From positions 4,340,001 to 4,404,000 of the forward strand of contig JAGVVL010000022.1 in NCBI GenBank assembly GCA_018287875.1: a DNA stretch of 64,000 nucleotides, read 5' to 3'. Positions within the stretch are counted from its first letter, which is position 1. Each line of letters starts with the position of its first letter. Positions 52,718-62,877 of the stretch are shown piece by piece. Position numbers and translations under genes: made by a program. Source of the stretch: Nigrospora sphaerica. Its lineage: Eukaryota; Ascomycota; Sordariomycetes; Amphisphaeriales; Apiosporaceae. The notes below the pieces were generated by a model. It was not told the DNA's origin and searched no databases. It saw only the letters and a list, made by a program, of their open reading frames with translations.

Positions 52718-54540
52718 GACCGGCGGAGGCGCGATAGTGGAGGTATTGGTGGTGACGAGGAGGAGGGGAAAGACGCGGGACCGGTGGAGAGAGAGAGGTA
52801 GGTCAAGTCAGTCAGTAAAGACACAGTCCGGCAGTCTAGTAAGCGATTTGGCCGTTTCCGCGCTCTTGGTCTCTTGCAGCAGCAGGGCGTGATCAATCGC
52901 GGATTCGACGACGAGACGGGCAGGCTAAGTGAAAAGAACAGAAAAGTTGCTGAGGCCCTCGGACAAAGCACGACGGCGCAACACTTCTTTTTAAAGTCCT
53001 TACATCAAACCTGTCAAATCATGCCATGTCTCCTCCGTACCACCACCACCTTCCGACTTCCCCTTCCCCCACTTCCCAAAAACGGTCACGGCCCGAGAGC
53101 GGTGATGTATTCCTGATCTCAGCATCACGGCGAGCTGAGGCCGCCATCCCCACCCCTTGCATGACTGCTGGGTGGGGGTGGCTTTTTTGGGGGGGGGGGG
53201 GGGGGGCAGCCCAGTGAATAACTAAGCACCGATCGACCCTGGGATCGCGGTTACGCATCCGGGGGGGGGGGGGACCTCTAAGAAAGACAAAAAAGGGCGG
53301 GAAATGCTGACGGTGCCCCCCGGCCCCGGAGCAAAAGGTGCGGGCGCCGGCCGAGCCCGGTGCAAAAAGTAAAAAAGGATAAAAACCCATGTGGGGGGGT
53401 TTCTTGGAGGGGGTCGATGGGGACGAGAATGGGGGTTTGGTAGAGGAGGAGAAGGCGAAAAGGAAAGCAAGAGGAAAAAGGAATACGAGGGCGGGGAATT
53501 GCGCGAGGTGCGCGAAACTACGGCTGCAACAGATTGTGTAAATCCTTGGGTGGTACTTTGGTCCCTGGGCAAAGGGCGTCTACTGAACGATAGCCCGGGG
53601 TATTTGATCCCTCTCTCGATTTCAAGATAAATTCATGGACTCTTCACCAGCCCCTCTTTTCAGTTCGCACCGACCCGTCGCCGGTTCATTGCCCCCTGGA
53701 TGACAGCCTCGGGGATCACGCAGAAAAAGAGGCGAATGGCACCAACGGCCCCGGGCTATCGGCCTCGGTTTGTCGTCCACCCTCGCGCGCCATTCGCTAT
53801 CCGTACTTACGCATGCCCCGTCTTCTGCGCGGACTCAGGGTTCCCGGCTGCCGGCGCCTGCCTTCTGCCGTCCTTCCATGGGTCTTCCACCTTCAACGGA
53901 AATACCTCCCGGATGAACATAAGTGTGCGCAGTAGTAATGGTAGACGAAGGCGGTCGGCAGATTGGACTACCACGGTTTACTCTCGCCCAGGTCGGGGGT
54001 TCCCAGGGTTTGTGATGGTGTCGCCTGGCCCTGTGCCGACGGGACTGTGAAAGGGGGTGGGGCGGGGCGTTGAGCTTGAGAGACGGGGTCCCACGAATCG
54101 ATCAATGGGTGCGTGTACCGTCCCTCTCGCGTGTCATCGCTGGTGCAGACGGGCCATTGGCAGGGGACTGACTGCGGGCATGCGGCCCGCCACGAAGACG
54201 CCCCGGCCGTTGCATGTTCTCCAGTTGATTACCACAGGACCAGAACGAAAAGCACGAACACCGAGGGCTGAAACTTGAACATTAGCATTGCGACTACTAA
54301 GCCCTTGCGCCCTCTTCCCATCGCCTGGCCATGGCTGGTCACTGTACTTTGCAATCCAGTGACACTCGCCGCCACCCCAGCGTCTCCGCGTCCCCTGCCT
54401 GGGACCGGTGGATGGTCGGGGCGCCATCGGCCAACTAAATATGTCGAAATTCGTGTAGATCGTCGGAAGCCGGTGCGGATGCCCTCGGCCCGGGAGAGCG
54501 AGCGAGCGAGGAAGAGGCGGCCTGCGGATGGCGTCGCCTT
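52718..54540. other. Intergenic between dioxygenase and cyclin H genes
   Basis: It contains the dioxygenase promoter and the 3' flank of cyclin H. Two long G runs (53189-53206, 53261-53273) stand out. No coding sequence was recognised. Confidence 0.5.
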
Positions 54541-55569
54541 TCACTCCAGGCCCTCCATCTTGCGCCTCTTAGTATCTCGCTCGTCGGGCAGGGCAGCACC
54601 GAAGGAGGCGCCGAAGACGGCGCCATCCTGGCTCAGGGGCGGCGCCTTGGGCTTCTTCTGCAGGCCCGCCTCGCGGCGGGCGCGCTGCAGGGCAACGAGG
54701 TCGACGCGGTCGGGATCGCGGCACTTCTTGAGCTTCTTGATGAGGGGCCGGTTGGGCTTGGTGTAGGCGCCCTCGTCCATCTTGGCGGGCGGCTCGCGCT
54801 CCAGCATGGCGCGGCAGGCGCTGACGATGTCCCAGACCTTCTCGCGCAGGCCGGCGTCGGCGCCGGCGGCGTCCTGCACGAGGCGCTCGGCCAGGGCCTC
54901 GTCGGCCATGGCCAGGGCGGCCAGCATGATCTGGCTCGGCGTGTAGTGGAAGTAGGCATCGGTGACGAGGGGGCTGAACTTGAGCACCTCGCGGGCGCGG
55001 CCGTGGGCGCGGTCGATGTGGGCCTGGTCGAGGTCGGCAAGGGTGCGCAGCTGCATGACGGCGCCCTCGAGGGCGCGGAAGGGGTGTTTGACATCGAGGG
55101 CGAAGCGAATGCCCTGGCTCAGGATGTACTCGGCGGCCAGGACCTGCTCGGGCGTCGTGTTGGGGAACTTGTCGGCGAAGTCGGCGAGGCGCTGGAAAGT
55201 GCCCTCGGCCTTGCTGCCGAAGAAGAGGCACGTCTTGAGCAGCTCGGTCGGCGGGTAAGTCATGATGCTGTTGGTGACGTAGAAGCGGCGCAGGAAAATG
55301 GCCGACGTGGCGCGGATCTCGGTCGGCAGCTCCATGAAGGCGGCCGCCCGCAGCAGCTCCGACGTGTAGAAGACGACGAGCGACGCCTCTTCTTCGGGCG
55401 TCAGGAACTCGGGCAGCGGCTCATCGGGCGCCGTCACCTGCAGACGCGCCGAGATGGCCTTGCGCGCCAGCCCGTTACACTCGGCCCGCAGCGAAGCGAG
55501 GTGCGCCGGCGTGAACGACCATAGCTTGTACTGTGTCGACTGCCGGTACCGCTCGTCCTCGGTCGCCAT
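54541..55569 (-). CDS. CCL1: Cyclin H, TFIIH/CAK subunit
   Basis: This single-exon gene encodes 342 aa. Cyclin H (yeast Ccl1) pairs with Cdk7/Kin28 in the TFIIH kinase module that phosphorylates the RNA polymerase II C-terminal domain. The N-terminus is typical: MATEDERYRQSTQYKLW, then SFTPAHLASLRAECNGLA. The first cyclin box contains MELPTEIRATSAIFLRRFYV, followed by TCLFFGSKAEG and the second cyclin fold with LSQGIRFALDVKHPFRALEG. The tail is basic with PLIKKLKKCRDPDRVDL and ends DTKRRKMEGLE, a possible nuclear localisation signal. Length and order of motifs fit an intact ortholog. It is transcribed towards the dioxygenase gene and away from the methyltransferase pair. Confidence 0.93.
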   Translation of the reverse strand: MATEDERYRQSTQYKLWSFTPAHLASLRAECNGLARKAISARLQVTAPDEPLPEFLTPEEEASLVVFYTSELLRAAAFMELPTEIRATSAIFLRRFYVTNSIMTYPPTELLKTCLFFGSKAEGTFQRLADFADKFPNTTPEQVLAAEYILSQGIRFALDVKHPFRALEGAVMQLRTLADLDQAHIDRAHGRAREVLKFSPLVTDAYFHYTPSQIMLAALAMADEALAERLVQDAAGADAGLREKVWDIVSACRAMLEREPPAKMDEGAYTKPNRPLIKKLKKCRDPDRVDLVALQRARREAGLQKKPKAPPLSQDGAVFGASFGAALPDERDTKRRKMEGLE

Positions 55570-56229
55570 CGTGGGGAACGTCTTGTGTGGGCGTGGCTTT
55601 CGGGCCGGCGGGCGGAACGTCGTGGCCCCGATCGAGTCGAAGCGCTAGGAACCGACGGTCGCGGCGCAAAGCCCGTGTCGCTAAGAATGTCTGTGGCTCG
55701 CGCGTCCCGGGTGGGAGAGAAAGAGGGAGAATGGGCGTGGTTGGATTGGGATGGTGGGAATGGGAATGGCGAGGACAATGAGGTCAAGAGGCGCGATAAG
55801 ATAAGGCGCTCTCACCAGTAGGACCTATTAGTGTGTACCTCTAGGCACCTACATAAGTCTCCGTCAACATAAAGGGGGCCGGAAAGATGCAACCTGTCAC
55901 GAACCATCTAACCAGAAGCTATACGAAGGAGCTTGAGACAGGGCTGCAAGCAAGGAGCTGTGGTGTTGATGTTGAACACCGAAGCTACAGAACAGAATTA
56001 GTTTACAGGTGCGAGGGAGGCGAGGGGTCTCAAATGTCTGTCCGTCGGGTGATGTGCAATGTGAACGTGTGGCTTCTCTGAGAAGCGTAGGACACGATAA
56101 CACCCTAAGTTCAGCGTCCGGTGCCTTTTGTCCCCTTCGCTCTCTGTCGCGCGTACTGGAGATCGAAGGTATGGGAACCAGTACAGGTTTGCGCTCTTGA
56201 TAGATAACATGCCTTGATTTAAGATACAT
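55570..56229. other. Cyclin H promoter and 3' flank of the N-methyltransferase gene
   Basis: Non-coding; contains a GTACCTCTAGGCACCTAC string near 55836-55853 resembling the recurrent TACCTA motifs elsewhere in the window. Confidence 0.45.
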
Positions 56230-57140
56230 CTATCCATTCACTGGCTTTCCCACACTGGTGGGCTTGAGTGCATACATTCGCACAGGCAAAAGCTTTCTGG
56301 AGGCGACTGTGGGCATACCCTTCTGCAAGTCGGTTTTAATAATACGCAGGCCGGCTTGCGTGATGAGTTTCCGAAACTTGCTGTCTTCTCTGTATCTGGT
56401 CAGCACTTGGTACACATCAAGATTGTCCGACGACTGTTGTATTGTTCGGGCGCCAACGTCCAACATAACTCACCTGGTCAGGCTACTGTCGGTGGTATCG
56501 AAGTAGTCGGAGCCGCTTGTGCTTATGTTTTCTTTCATCACAATCACGCCGTTCTCGGGGCTCAAGGCTTGCCGGCATTGCATCAAAAAAGCCACAAGAT
56601 GCTCGTCTGTTAGATAGCCCACGCACCACTGAATCCAGACCAGATCGTATTGGACCCCCTCGACAGGTGACCATCCCTCAAGACCTACGTTGAAGATGCT
56701 GCGGACGCCACTGATTTCTCGCAGCTTGTCGTTGAACTTGGCTACAGGCTCGATCACATCGATATGCGAGGCCAAGCCACGGAGGAGCCCATCGGTTACT
56801 CTCCCAATGCTGTTTCCCCCAAGTAACGCTTTAGCATTCTTGTACCGGATTGGGTGTTCGGATACCATTGTAAAGCAACGCTTGGTACGCACCCTGCGCC
56901 GCCCTCCAACGCATGAGCCACGGTATGTCTGTTATTGGTTGTGCCGATTCCCAGCTTCGCGAGGAAACCGCGTGAACCTTGCAAATCGATTTTGGATGTG
57001 TTGGAAAACCCCGCTACTGAGAGAACCCCGCCAAGCATGCCATCGTCATCGGCAGAAGCATCTTCCCAGAAACGAATGCTTTGCTCTCTGTTGATCGACG
57101 GGCCAGTCTCGGCGATGCTTGACGAGTTGTCGGAATCCAT
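56230..57140 (-). CDS. NTM1: Protein N-terminal (Xaa-Pro-Lys) alpha-N-methyltransferase
   Basis: NTM1/Tae1 enzymes methylate the exposed alpha-amino group of proteins beginning X-Pro-Lys after Met removal, including ribosomal proteins (yeast Tae1 acts on Rpl12 and Rps25). Exons 57140-56893, 56809-56474 and 56389-56230 splice in frame to 247 aa. Features in order: SIRFWEDASADDDGMLGG (substrate-pocket segment), LQGSRGFLAKLG, the SAM-binding loop HALEGGAGIGRVTDGLL recreated exactly across the first splice junction, VIEPVAKFNDKLR, LVWIQWCVGYLTDEHLVAF, and VIVMKENIS. The C-terminus LQKGMPTVASRKLLPVRMYA is family-like. All key segments are intact. The start was chosen at 57140 to give MDSDNSSSIAETG; the ATG at 57236 is out of leader context. 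It is divergent to the SET-domain gene. Confidence 0.92.
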
Positions 57141-57368
57141 CGCATTGCATGTGTCGTACTTGGGGGATGATCTGGATGTGGCATAACAGATTTTGAGGCG
57201 TAGGCACGACCGCGCACAGACCATGTGCATTAGCAACGCGAATTTGGTGGGGATGCATCAGGTGGGGCGGGTCTAGTGGCATCGAGGTGTTGTGGAACAG
57301 GTCGGATTGCCGAACTGCCGGAGCTTGACCTCTTCGTCGAATATGCACCCATCCTCTTGTGTTCCGGA
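57141..57368. promoter_or_regulatory. Short bidirectional promoter between two methyltransferase genes
   Basis: Only 228 bp separate the divergent start codons at 57140 (-) and 57369 (+), so the genes very likely share upstream elements. No clear TATA box was seen. Confidence 0.6.
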
Positions 57369-58558
57369 ATGACGGCTCCTGACGAGCTCTTCCGATGGGC
57401 AAAGTCCCAGGGCATTGTTTTCAACGGCATCCAGCCTGCTTCGACCCAGGGCCGTGGCACAGGGGTTGTCGCATGTCGCAAGCTCAAGGTTAGTGAACCA
57501 CCCCATCGGCTAGCCTCCCATTCTAACCAAACAATGAGGCACAAGAAGATGTACTGATCGTGCCCATACGAGTCATTCGAAGTATCACGACGACCCCTCA
57601 AAGCATCCTTCAGCAAATCCCATCTAGCACACCGCTCCACGGTATCCTCGCCGCCGAACTCGCTCTGGACGACAGCAGCATACCAGCACCATGGCGAAAC
57701 TCGCTGCCGACGATGGCCGATATCGCTCCGACGTTGCCTTTCATGTGGTGCGAAGAATTACAAATGCTCCTGCCAACTCCAGCACGCCTTCTTCTTGAGA
57801 AGCAGCAAGCCAAATACCAGCGCGAATGGCGCTTGATCTCGCAAGCCATCCCCTCTATAAGCGAAGAGAAGTTCTTATACTACTGGCACATCATCAACAC
57901 GAGGACCTTCTCATTCCAAGTCCCGGAGACCGAACGCTACTCTTGGGAGGACAGATTGGCTCTGGTTCCCGTTGCCGACATGTTCAATCACGCCGACGAC
58001 GATGGTTGCAAGGTGTCCTACATGCCTGAACACTACGTTGTGACCACGGATCGCGCATACGAGATGGGTGAGGAGTTGTTCATTTCCTACGGTGATCATT
58101 CGAATGACTGCCTGCTGTCCGAGTATGGCTTCTTGCTGGCAAACAACCGCTGGGATGTGACATCTATTGATGACACAGTATTACCGCGACTGGACGGGCC
58201 TGCTAAAGAGGCGTTGCGCCAAAGGGATCTCTTAGGTACGTACACATTGCACGTGGAACGAGGGCCATGCAGCCGAGTTCAGGCGGCATTGCGATTGCTT
58301 TGCTGTTCTTATGAACACTGGCTCCAGTACGTTGAAGGCAAAGACGACGGGCATAGCTCACAACATGCGGTTGACATACTATTGTGCGAGTTGCTGGAGG
58401 AATTCGAAAGCCTCGTCCAGAAGAAGCTAGATGCACTAGAGCAGTTGCATGTTGGTTCCATTGGCCAGAGAGACACTCTCAAGCAGCGGTGGCAGCAAAT
58501 GGATGCCACGGCGAGACAGATACGCAGCCGCCTACTCTCGCAGGATGGAGCCGATTGA
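57369..58558 (+). CDS. SET-domain protein lysine methyltransferase (SETD3/RKM-like)
   Basis: Exon 1 (57369-57488) and exon 2 (57539-58558) give 379 aa. The intron is 50 nt with GTTAGT donor, CTAAC branch and an unusual GAG acceptor, required to read KLKAQEDVLIVPIRVIR. The N-terminal SET strand is GIQPASTQGRGTGVVACRKL. An inserted helical region (iSET) carries EWRLISQAIPSISEEKFLYY. The SET core ends with DMFNHADDDGC (N190, H191, SAM contact) and GEELFISYGDHSND (catalytic-type Tyr near 224), followed by EYGFLLANN. A C-terminal helical substrate-binding region completes the protein. Proteins of this layout methylate ribosomal proteins, Rubisco-like or actin targets; in fungi the RKM enzymes act on ribosomal proteins. 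Which target applies here is unknown. Confidence 0.88.
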
Positions 58559-59552
58559 GGCATCCACTCCCGCCAAGAGGTAGTAATGAACCTAGTCACC
58601 CAACGCCGGGATGGGGCTTTTTGTAATTTATGGCGGCCATACACGGCGTACGCCAGGAATCGAGAGGAGGGTCTCGGCTCACGGCGTACGCTGAGACTCG
58701 AGTGAACAGAAGCCACCATCTTACCAGGTACTGGCTGGCCTATCAACTAAGATACGAGTCGTTAGACCATGGCAGCGCCGGTACATAATAACCCACCGAC
58801 CGCAGATGTTCCGCGAATGGGGGTACATGCTGGCTGTATTCCGATACCAAGATCTCACAGCGAAGACCCCTAGGTCCGCTCCAACAACTGGGTAGTTTGG
58901 CCACTCAAGCAAAAATACTGTAAGAGCCTGTGGACTATAATAACCGAGCAAGCAATCCGACTTTACGGTAGACTTGTCCACCAAGCGAGGTCATATTTGC
59001 GGCAAGGAGCTATCTAATGAGCGTGAGCCTTCCCTTCCACCACACTATCTACAAGTCACCATTCTGACACTGTCCAGTCTGCAACTGCGACCTTACCAAA
59101 CTACGAAGCCCTCGAATCGGGGTTCGATGATTTGCAATCACAGCTACATAGCCCAAGAACCTTGAAAACCAGGCTATCTCATTCCCTGAGCTCGAGGTAG
59201 CAGTGGTCAGAATATTAACGTCACCGCTGGTTTTGTGTGGAGTTTGCACCAAGACCCCCGGAAAGAGCTCACCAGTGCGTGGCAATTCTCTCCATTTCAG
59301 AAATCTAAACCCTTTTGATTTTACTGCTTCGCTGTACTGGCCAGATGCACTAATTCCCACTATATGAGAAGCTTTACAGGCGTTGATATTTGGTCGGCGT
59401 GAGAAGCTGAAGCAAGCAGCTGTCACGGGATGACATTAGCGTGCTAACCACTAAGCCAAAAAGACTAGGTAGACTGGATCGGAGGTCCAGTCTATTAGCA
59501 TGACTTATGAACTAGGAGAGGTTTAGTGTTAACCTCTCACCGCAACAAAGGA
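58559..59552. other. Intergenic with a tRNA-like fragment
   Basis: AT-richer than the gene-rich part. The minus strand at 59448-59458 reads TGGCTTAGTGG, a perfect A-box, followed by an anticodon-arm-like stem TGTCA/TGACA, but no good B-box follows, so no functional tRNA is called. Confidence 0.35.
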
Positions 59553-59755
59553 CTTCTAGATTTGAAAGAAGCTTGTGAAGTCCTCTGCGAGGGGGGCTAC
59601 GATATTGATGTCCAGGACAGGCGAGGCACCACTGCTTTACATTTGGCTGCAAAGCAGGGATACACAGTACTCTTGGAAAACCTGCTCACCAGAGGTGCTC
59701 GTGATGATTTGGCCAACGGAAAGGGATGTACGGCGTTGATCTGGAAGGGCGAAGC
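59553..59755 (+). pseudogene. Ankyrin-repeat remnant
   Basis: The reading contains one clear ankyrin repeat, RRGTTALHLAAKQGYTVLLE followed by NLLTRGARDDLANGKGCTAL, preceded by part of another (VLCEGGYDIDVQD). It has no ATG in a good context and ends at a stop at 59769. Flanking frames do not continue the repeat array. I read it as a decayed piece of a longer ankyrin protein, a class that expands in filamentous fungi. Confidence 0.5.
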
Positions 59756-61361
59756 GGTAATTCAGCACTGACCACACCGCTGCTACTGGCTTACAGGAAC
59801 ATTTGGACGCACGATATCGAGGCTAAACAGCACTCGATTGAGCCATCACTGGTAGGCGGCCATGGCCATTGCTTTCGAATATGAACAGGGGGCCCCAAAT
59901 GGTTCTGAGAAATCAAAGCGGCCGCGCAATGCCTGCTGGGTTGTGTGCATCGCGGCCACTGATGAGCAGGTAAAAGCATTGGCCCTCATCCTAGGTCGTG
60001 TCTTCGCCCCATTCCTATTTCATCGAACGAAATGTGTTCTGCACCTTGAGGACCGCACCATCACTGTTACGTATGCCTCTGATAAGATTAGTTTTTCTGG
60101 TTCGCCAAGGAATACATGGGTTTTGAAGGCAGCGGCTGTCTATTCGTACCTCCTGATGTTCCAGTGAAGGCACATCGCCTCCCACTATCTTGCCATGCCG
60201 CCCTACCGCGAGTGGAGCTGCAGAGTAACCCAATTGACGTGTACGAGGCGTGTCGATTGCCAGGCTCCATAGCTTGTATATATCACGCGGTTGGTGAAAG
60301 TACAGTAGATTTACCCCTTTTACAGAACCAGTCATATCTTGAACGCAGTCAGGCATACCTGTGGTCCAGCGAGGATCATATTTTTAGCAGCTATCGCAAG
60401 TTACCAGGGCGAGCTGCTTGTTTCCAGAGCGATTGGGGCATATGGCCCAATTCTCGACTTGGGGATGATGGAGCACCAATCGCTAATGCACACGCTGACT
60501 TGCCGGCTGCAAACCGCCATCAACGGCGGTTCTTCCTGCAGTCGACAGCCTGATCTCAAAAACACTCCTCATGAATGGTCAGATGACTCAATCCCTTTTG
60601 GAGTACATATGCAGCAGCCCCAAAAACCGAGCGTAGCTACCGCAGCCTGCTTTCGGTGTGGGCAAGAGTTGGGAATGGCTGGGTGAACCTGGAGCCGCAT
60701 ACATTTAGCCTTGTCACGCCGTGTTCCCTCTGCCGACACACACGTGAACGATGGTTCTCGCAGTCTTGGGTTTCCGCACTGCCACGTCGCGTGGCGTCGC
60801 CAACATGCAGTGAGAGGCGAACTATTGCCTGAGGCCGATAAAACGACACATCCTTTAGCATACTGCACGTTAAGCCTGGGCCGTGGTTTTGCCAGCCATG
60901 GTTCCCCGCATGATCCATTCGACAAAGCAGCTGGTGTGAACGGTCCTCCGGCAACGTGCTGACCGGTACCCCTTTCCGGGGGCGATTATATTTTCGTTGT
61001 CCCGGTCCGTGGAGAGACCAGTAGGATAACGGATCGGCTGACGGGTTCCGTCGTCCAATAGCCGCTGCTCTCCCACCACCATCCGAAAAGATGGTGTGCC
61101 CCTGAGCGACGAAGGTGAGGCGTACTGCCTCCCAGACACGACCCTCGCCTAGATAGAAGCGACTTGATACCTTCGGAGATGGCTCATGTTAACATGCCAG
61201 GCTGTGGACGGTTCGGGTGGTCTTACTATAAATACGTCTTGCTTCCGTTTTTACAAAGTCGAAGTTGGAGGGATCGAACCACGGCCCCTTTCAACCATCT
61301 TGGTAATTTTCACCCAGTTATTCGCTCGTCCTTTTACCAAGAATCGAGAATAATCGAAACA
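59756..61361. other. Non-coding or decayed stretch
   Basis: Several 80-145 codon frames (59862-60167, 60116-60553, 60339-60686 on +) overlap but resemble no family I know. They may be decayed remains of the ankyrin gene or of a mobile element. A tRNA B-box-like GGTTCGATCCC is on the minus strand at 61270-61280, and TATAAAT at 61227-61233 is a plausible TATA box for the 61362 gene. Confidence 0.35.
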
Positions 61362-62877
61362 ATGCCTACCACTCCACCCCCTGAGGAAAGTACCCAAGCA
61401 GCGGTAGAAATCATCAAGCAGCTCCAGTTGTTAGTCAACAGTAGCGCATTCACCAGCTTCCATGCCATTGTGGCCGAGAATGAGAAGCTCAAGGACGATA
61501 ACAAACGGCTCAGAACAGCACAGGAAGAGAACTGCGTGTTGCTCACTCGGAAGCAGAATGACTTAAATGCCAGCATGGAAGATGACTTGCGGCACCGCGC
61601 AGAGCGGGATACTGCGTGGGAAGAGACAAAATTGTTACGCGAGGAGCTCGAAGCATCCAAGGAGTTGCTTCGTCAAGCGCTCTCCGCATCTAAGGAGAGT
61701 ATGGCCGAAGCAGAGAAAGAGCGCAACGACTTCAGAAGCGAAGTGACACTCTTGATGACGAGGATCAAGGAATTGCAGACGGCTACTGAGGAGTGGAAAG
61801 AAAGGGCTACAGAGCACGAAAATTTGAGGGCTCAAGCTAATACCGCAGCCATGGAAGCCTCACAAGAGCTAAAGGCGACCAAGAAAGAACTCAGCTCGGT
61901 AAACTCTCGGCTGGAAGGGCTCGGGAAATACAGCTACACCTTCAGAGAGCCAGAATGGGCAGAAGTGTGAGTGATGCTTCACACGCGGTTACTGCACCGG
62001 ATATCCCACTGATTCGCAATCCAGAAACCGGTCCTTGCAAAGCTTGTTTGGCGAGGCACACGAATTCATCAACTCCTACTTCAACATCGACCTGGACCAG
62101 CAGATTCTTGCCAACCCGGAAGCCTGGAGCCCGCTGGCCAATCACGAGTCCATACTGCGCGTTCTTCCGCTGCGGCGGTCTAACTCGGCGCCAGCGAAGC
62201 TGATGCGCGTGGCGGCCGTGCTGTGCGTCCTGGCCACGTCCCTGACCGAGAACCTCTTCCAGCCGACCTACCTGCTGGGGGAGAGCAACGAGCTGGCCTA
62301 CCTGCTCGACGATATTTTGCAAACCGATGCTGAGCAGGAGCGCCACCTCCGCGCCCAGCTGCTCCGCTTCGAACCGAAGCAGCAGGAGATCAACGGTCGG
62401 CGGCGGGTGGAGGGCGTCGTGGTGGACGTGTTCGGCATCGTAAGCCAGTTGCTGCCCCCAGCCCAGCAGCACGCCTTCCGCGACGGGCTCGAGAAGGTCT
62501 GCAAGTCGGCGCTGGGCACCTGGACCCGGATACAGCGGCTGGGCGCCCGCGTCGAGCCCATGATGGACGGCGACCTGTGGCGGCTGCTCCCGGCGGCGCC
62601 GTCCACTGCGACGCCCCGGGCCGCCGGCGCCGACTTCAAGCTGGTCGTGTGGCCAGGATTCCTCGTCGCCGAGCCGGCGGGCGTGACCGTGCTGAGCGAC
62701 GGCTTCGCCGTCACCGAGGGCCAGGCCCAGGCCGCGGCCCGCGAGGAGGTGGCCAAGGCGGTCCCGGAGCGGCACCGCAGCGCGCGCCGCAGGTCGCGGG
62801 CGAATACTAACAGGGCGTCGGCGGCGAGCAAGCCTTTTTTGTCCTCGGATTCCGGAAAGCAGTCAAGCGGTGGCTGA
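61362..62877 (+). CDS. Fungal-specific coiled-coil protein of unknown function
   Basis: Exons 61362-61966 and 62025-62877 join a split Val codon to give 485 aa. The intron has a GTGAGT donor and CAATCCAG acceptor. Residues about 12-185 are strongly helical and charged with heptad character (VAENEKLKDDNKRLR, LLREELEASKELLRQAL), i.e. a long coiled coil. From about residue 200 a conserved non-coiled region follows: SLFGEAHEFINSYFNIDLDQ, RVAAVLCVLATSLTENLFQP, FGIVSQLLPPAQQHAFRDGL, and DFKLVVWPGFLVAEP. The C-terminus is basic and Ser-rich (RSARRRSRANTNRAS). Similar proteins in other Sordariomycetes are, as far as I recall, annotated only as hypothetical or loosely MEI5-like, so no function is assigned. 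Exon 1 is clearly less GC-rich in third positions than exon 2. Confidence 0.75.
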
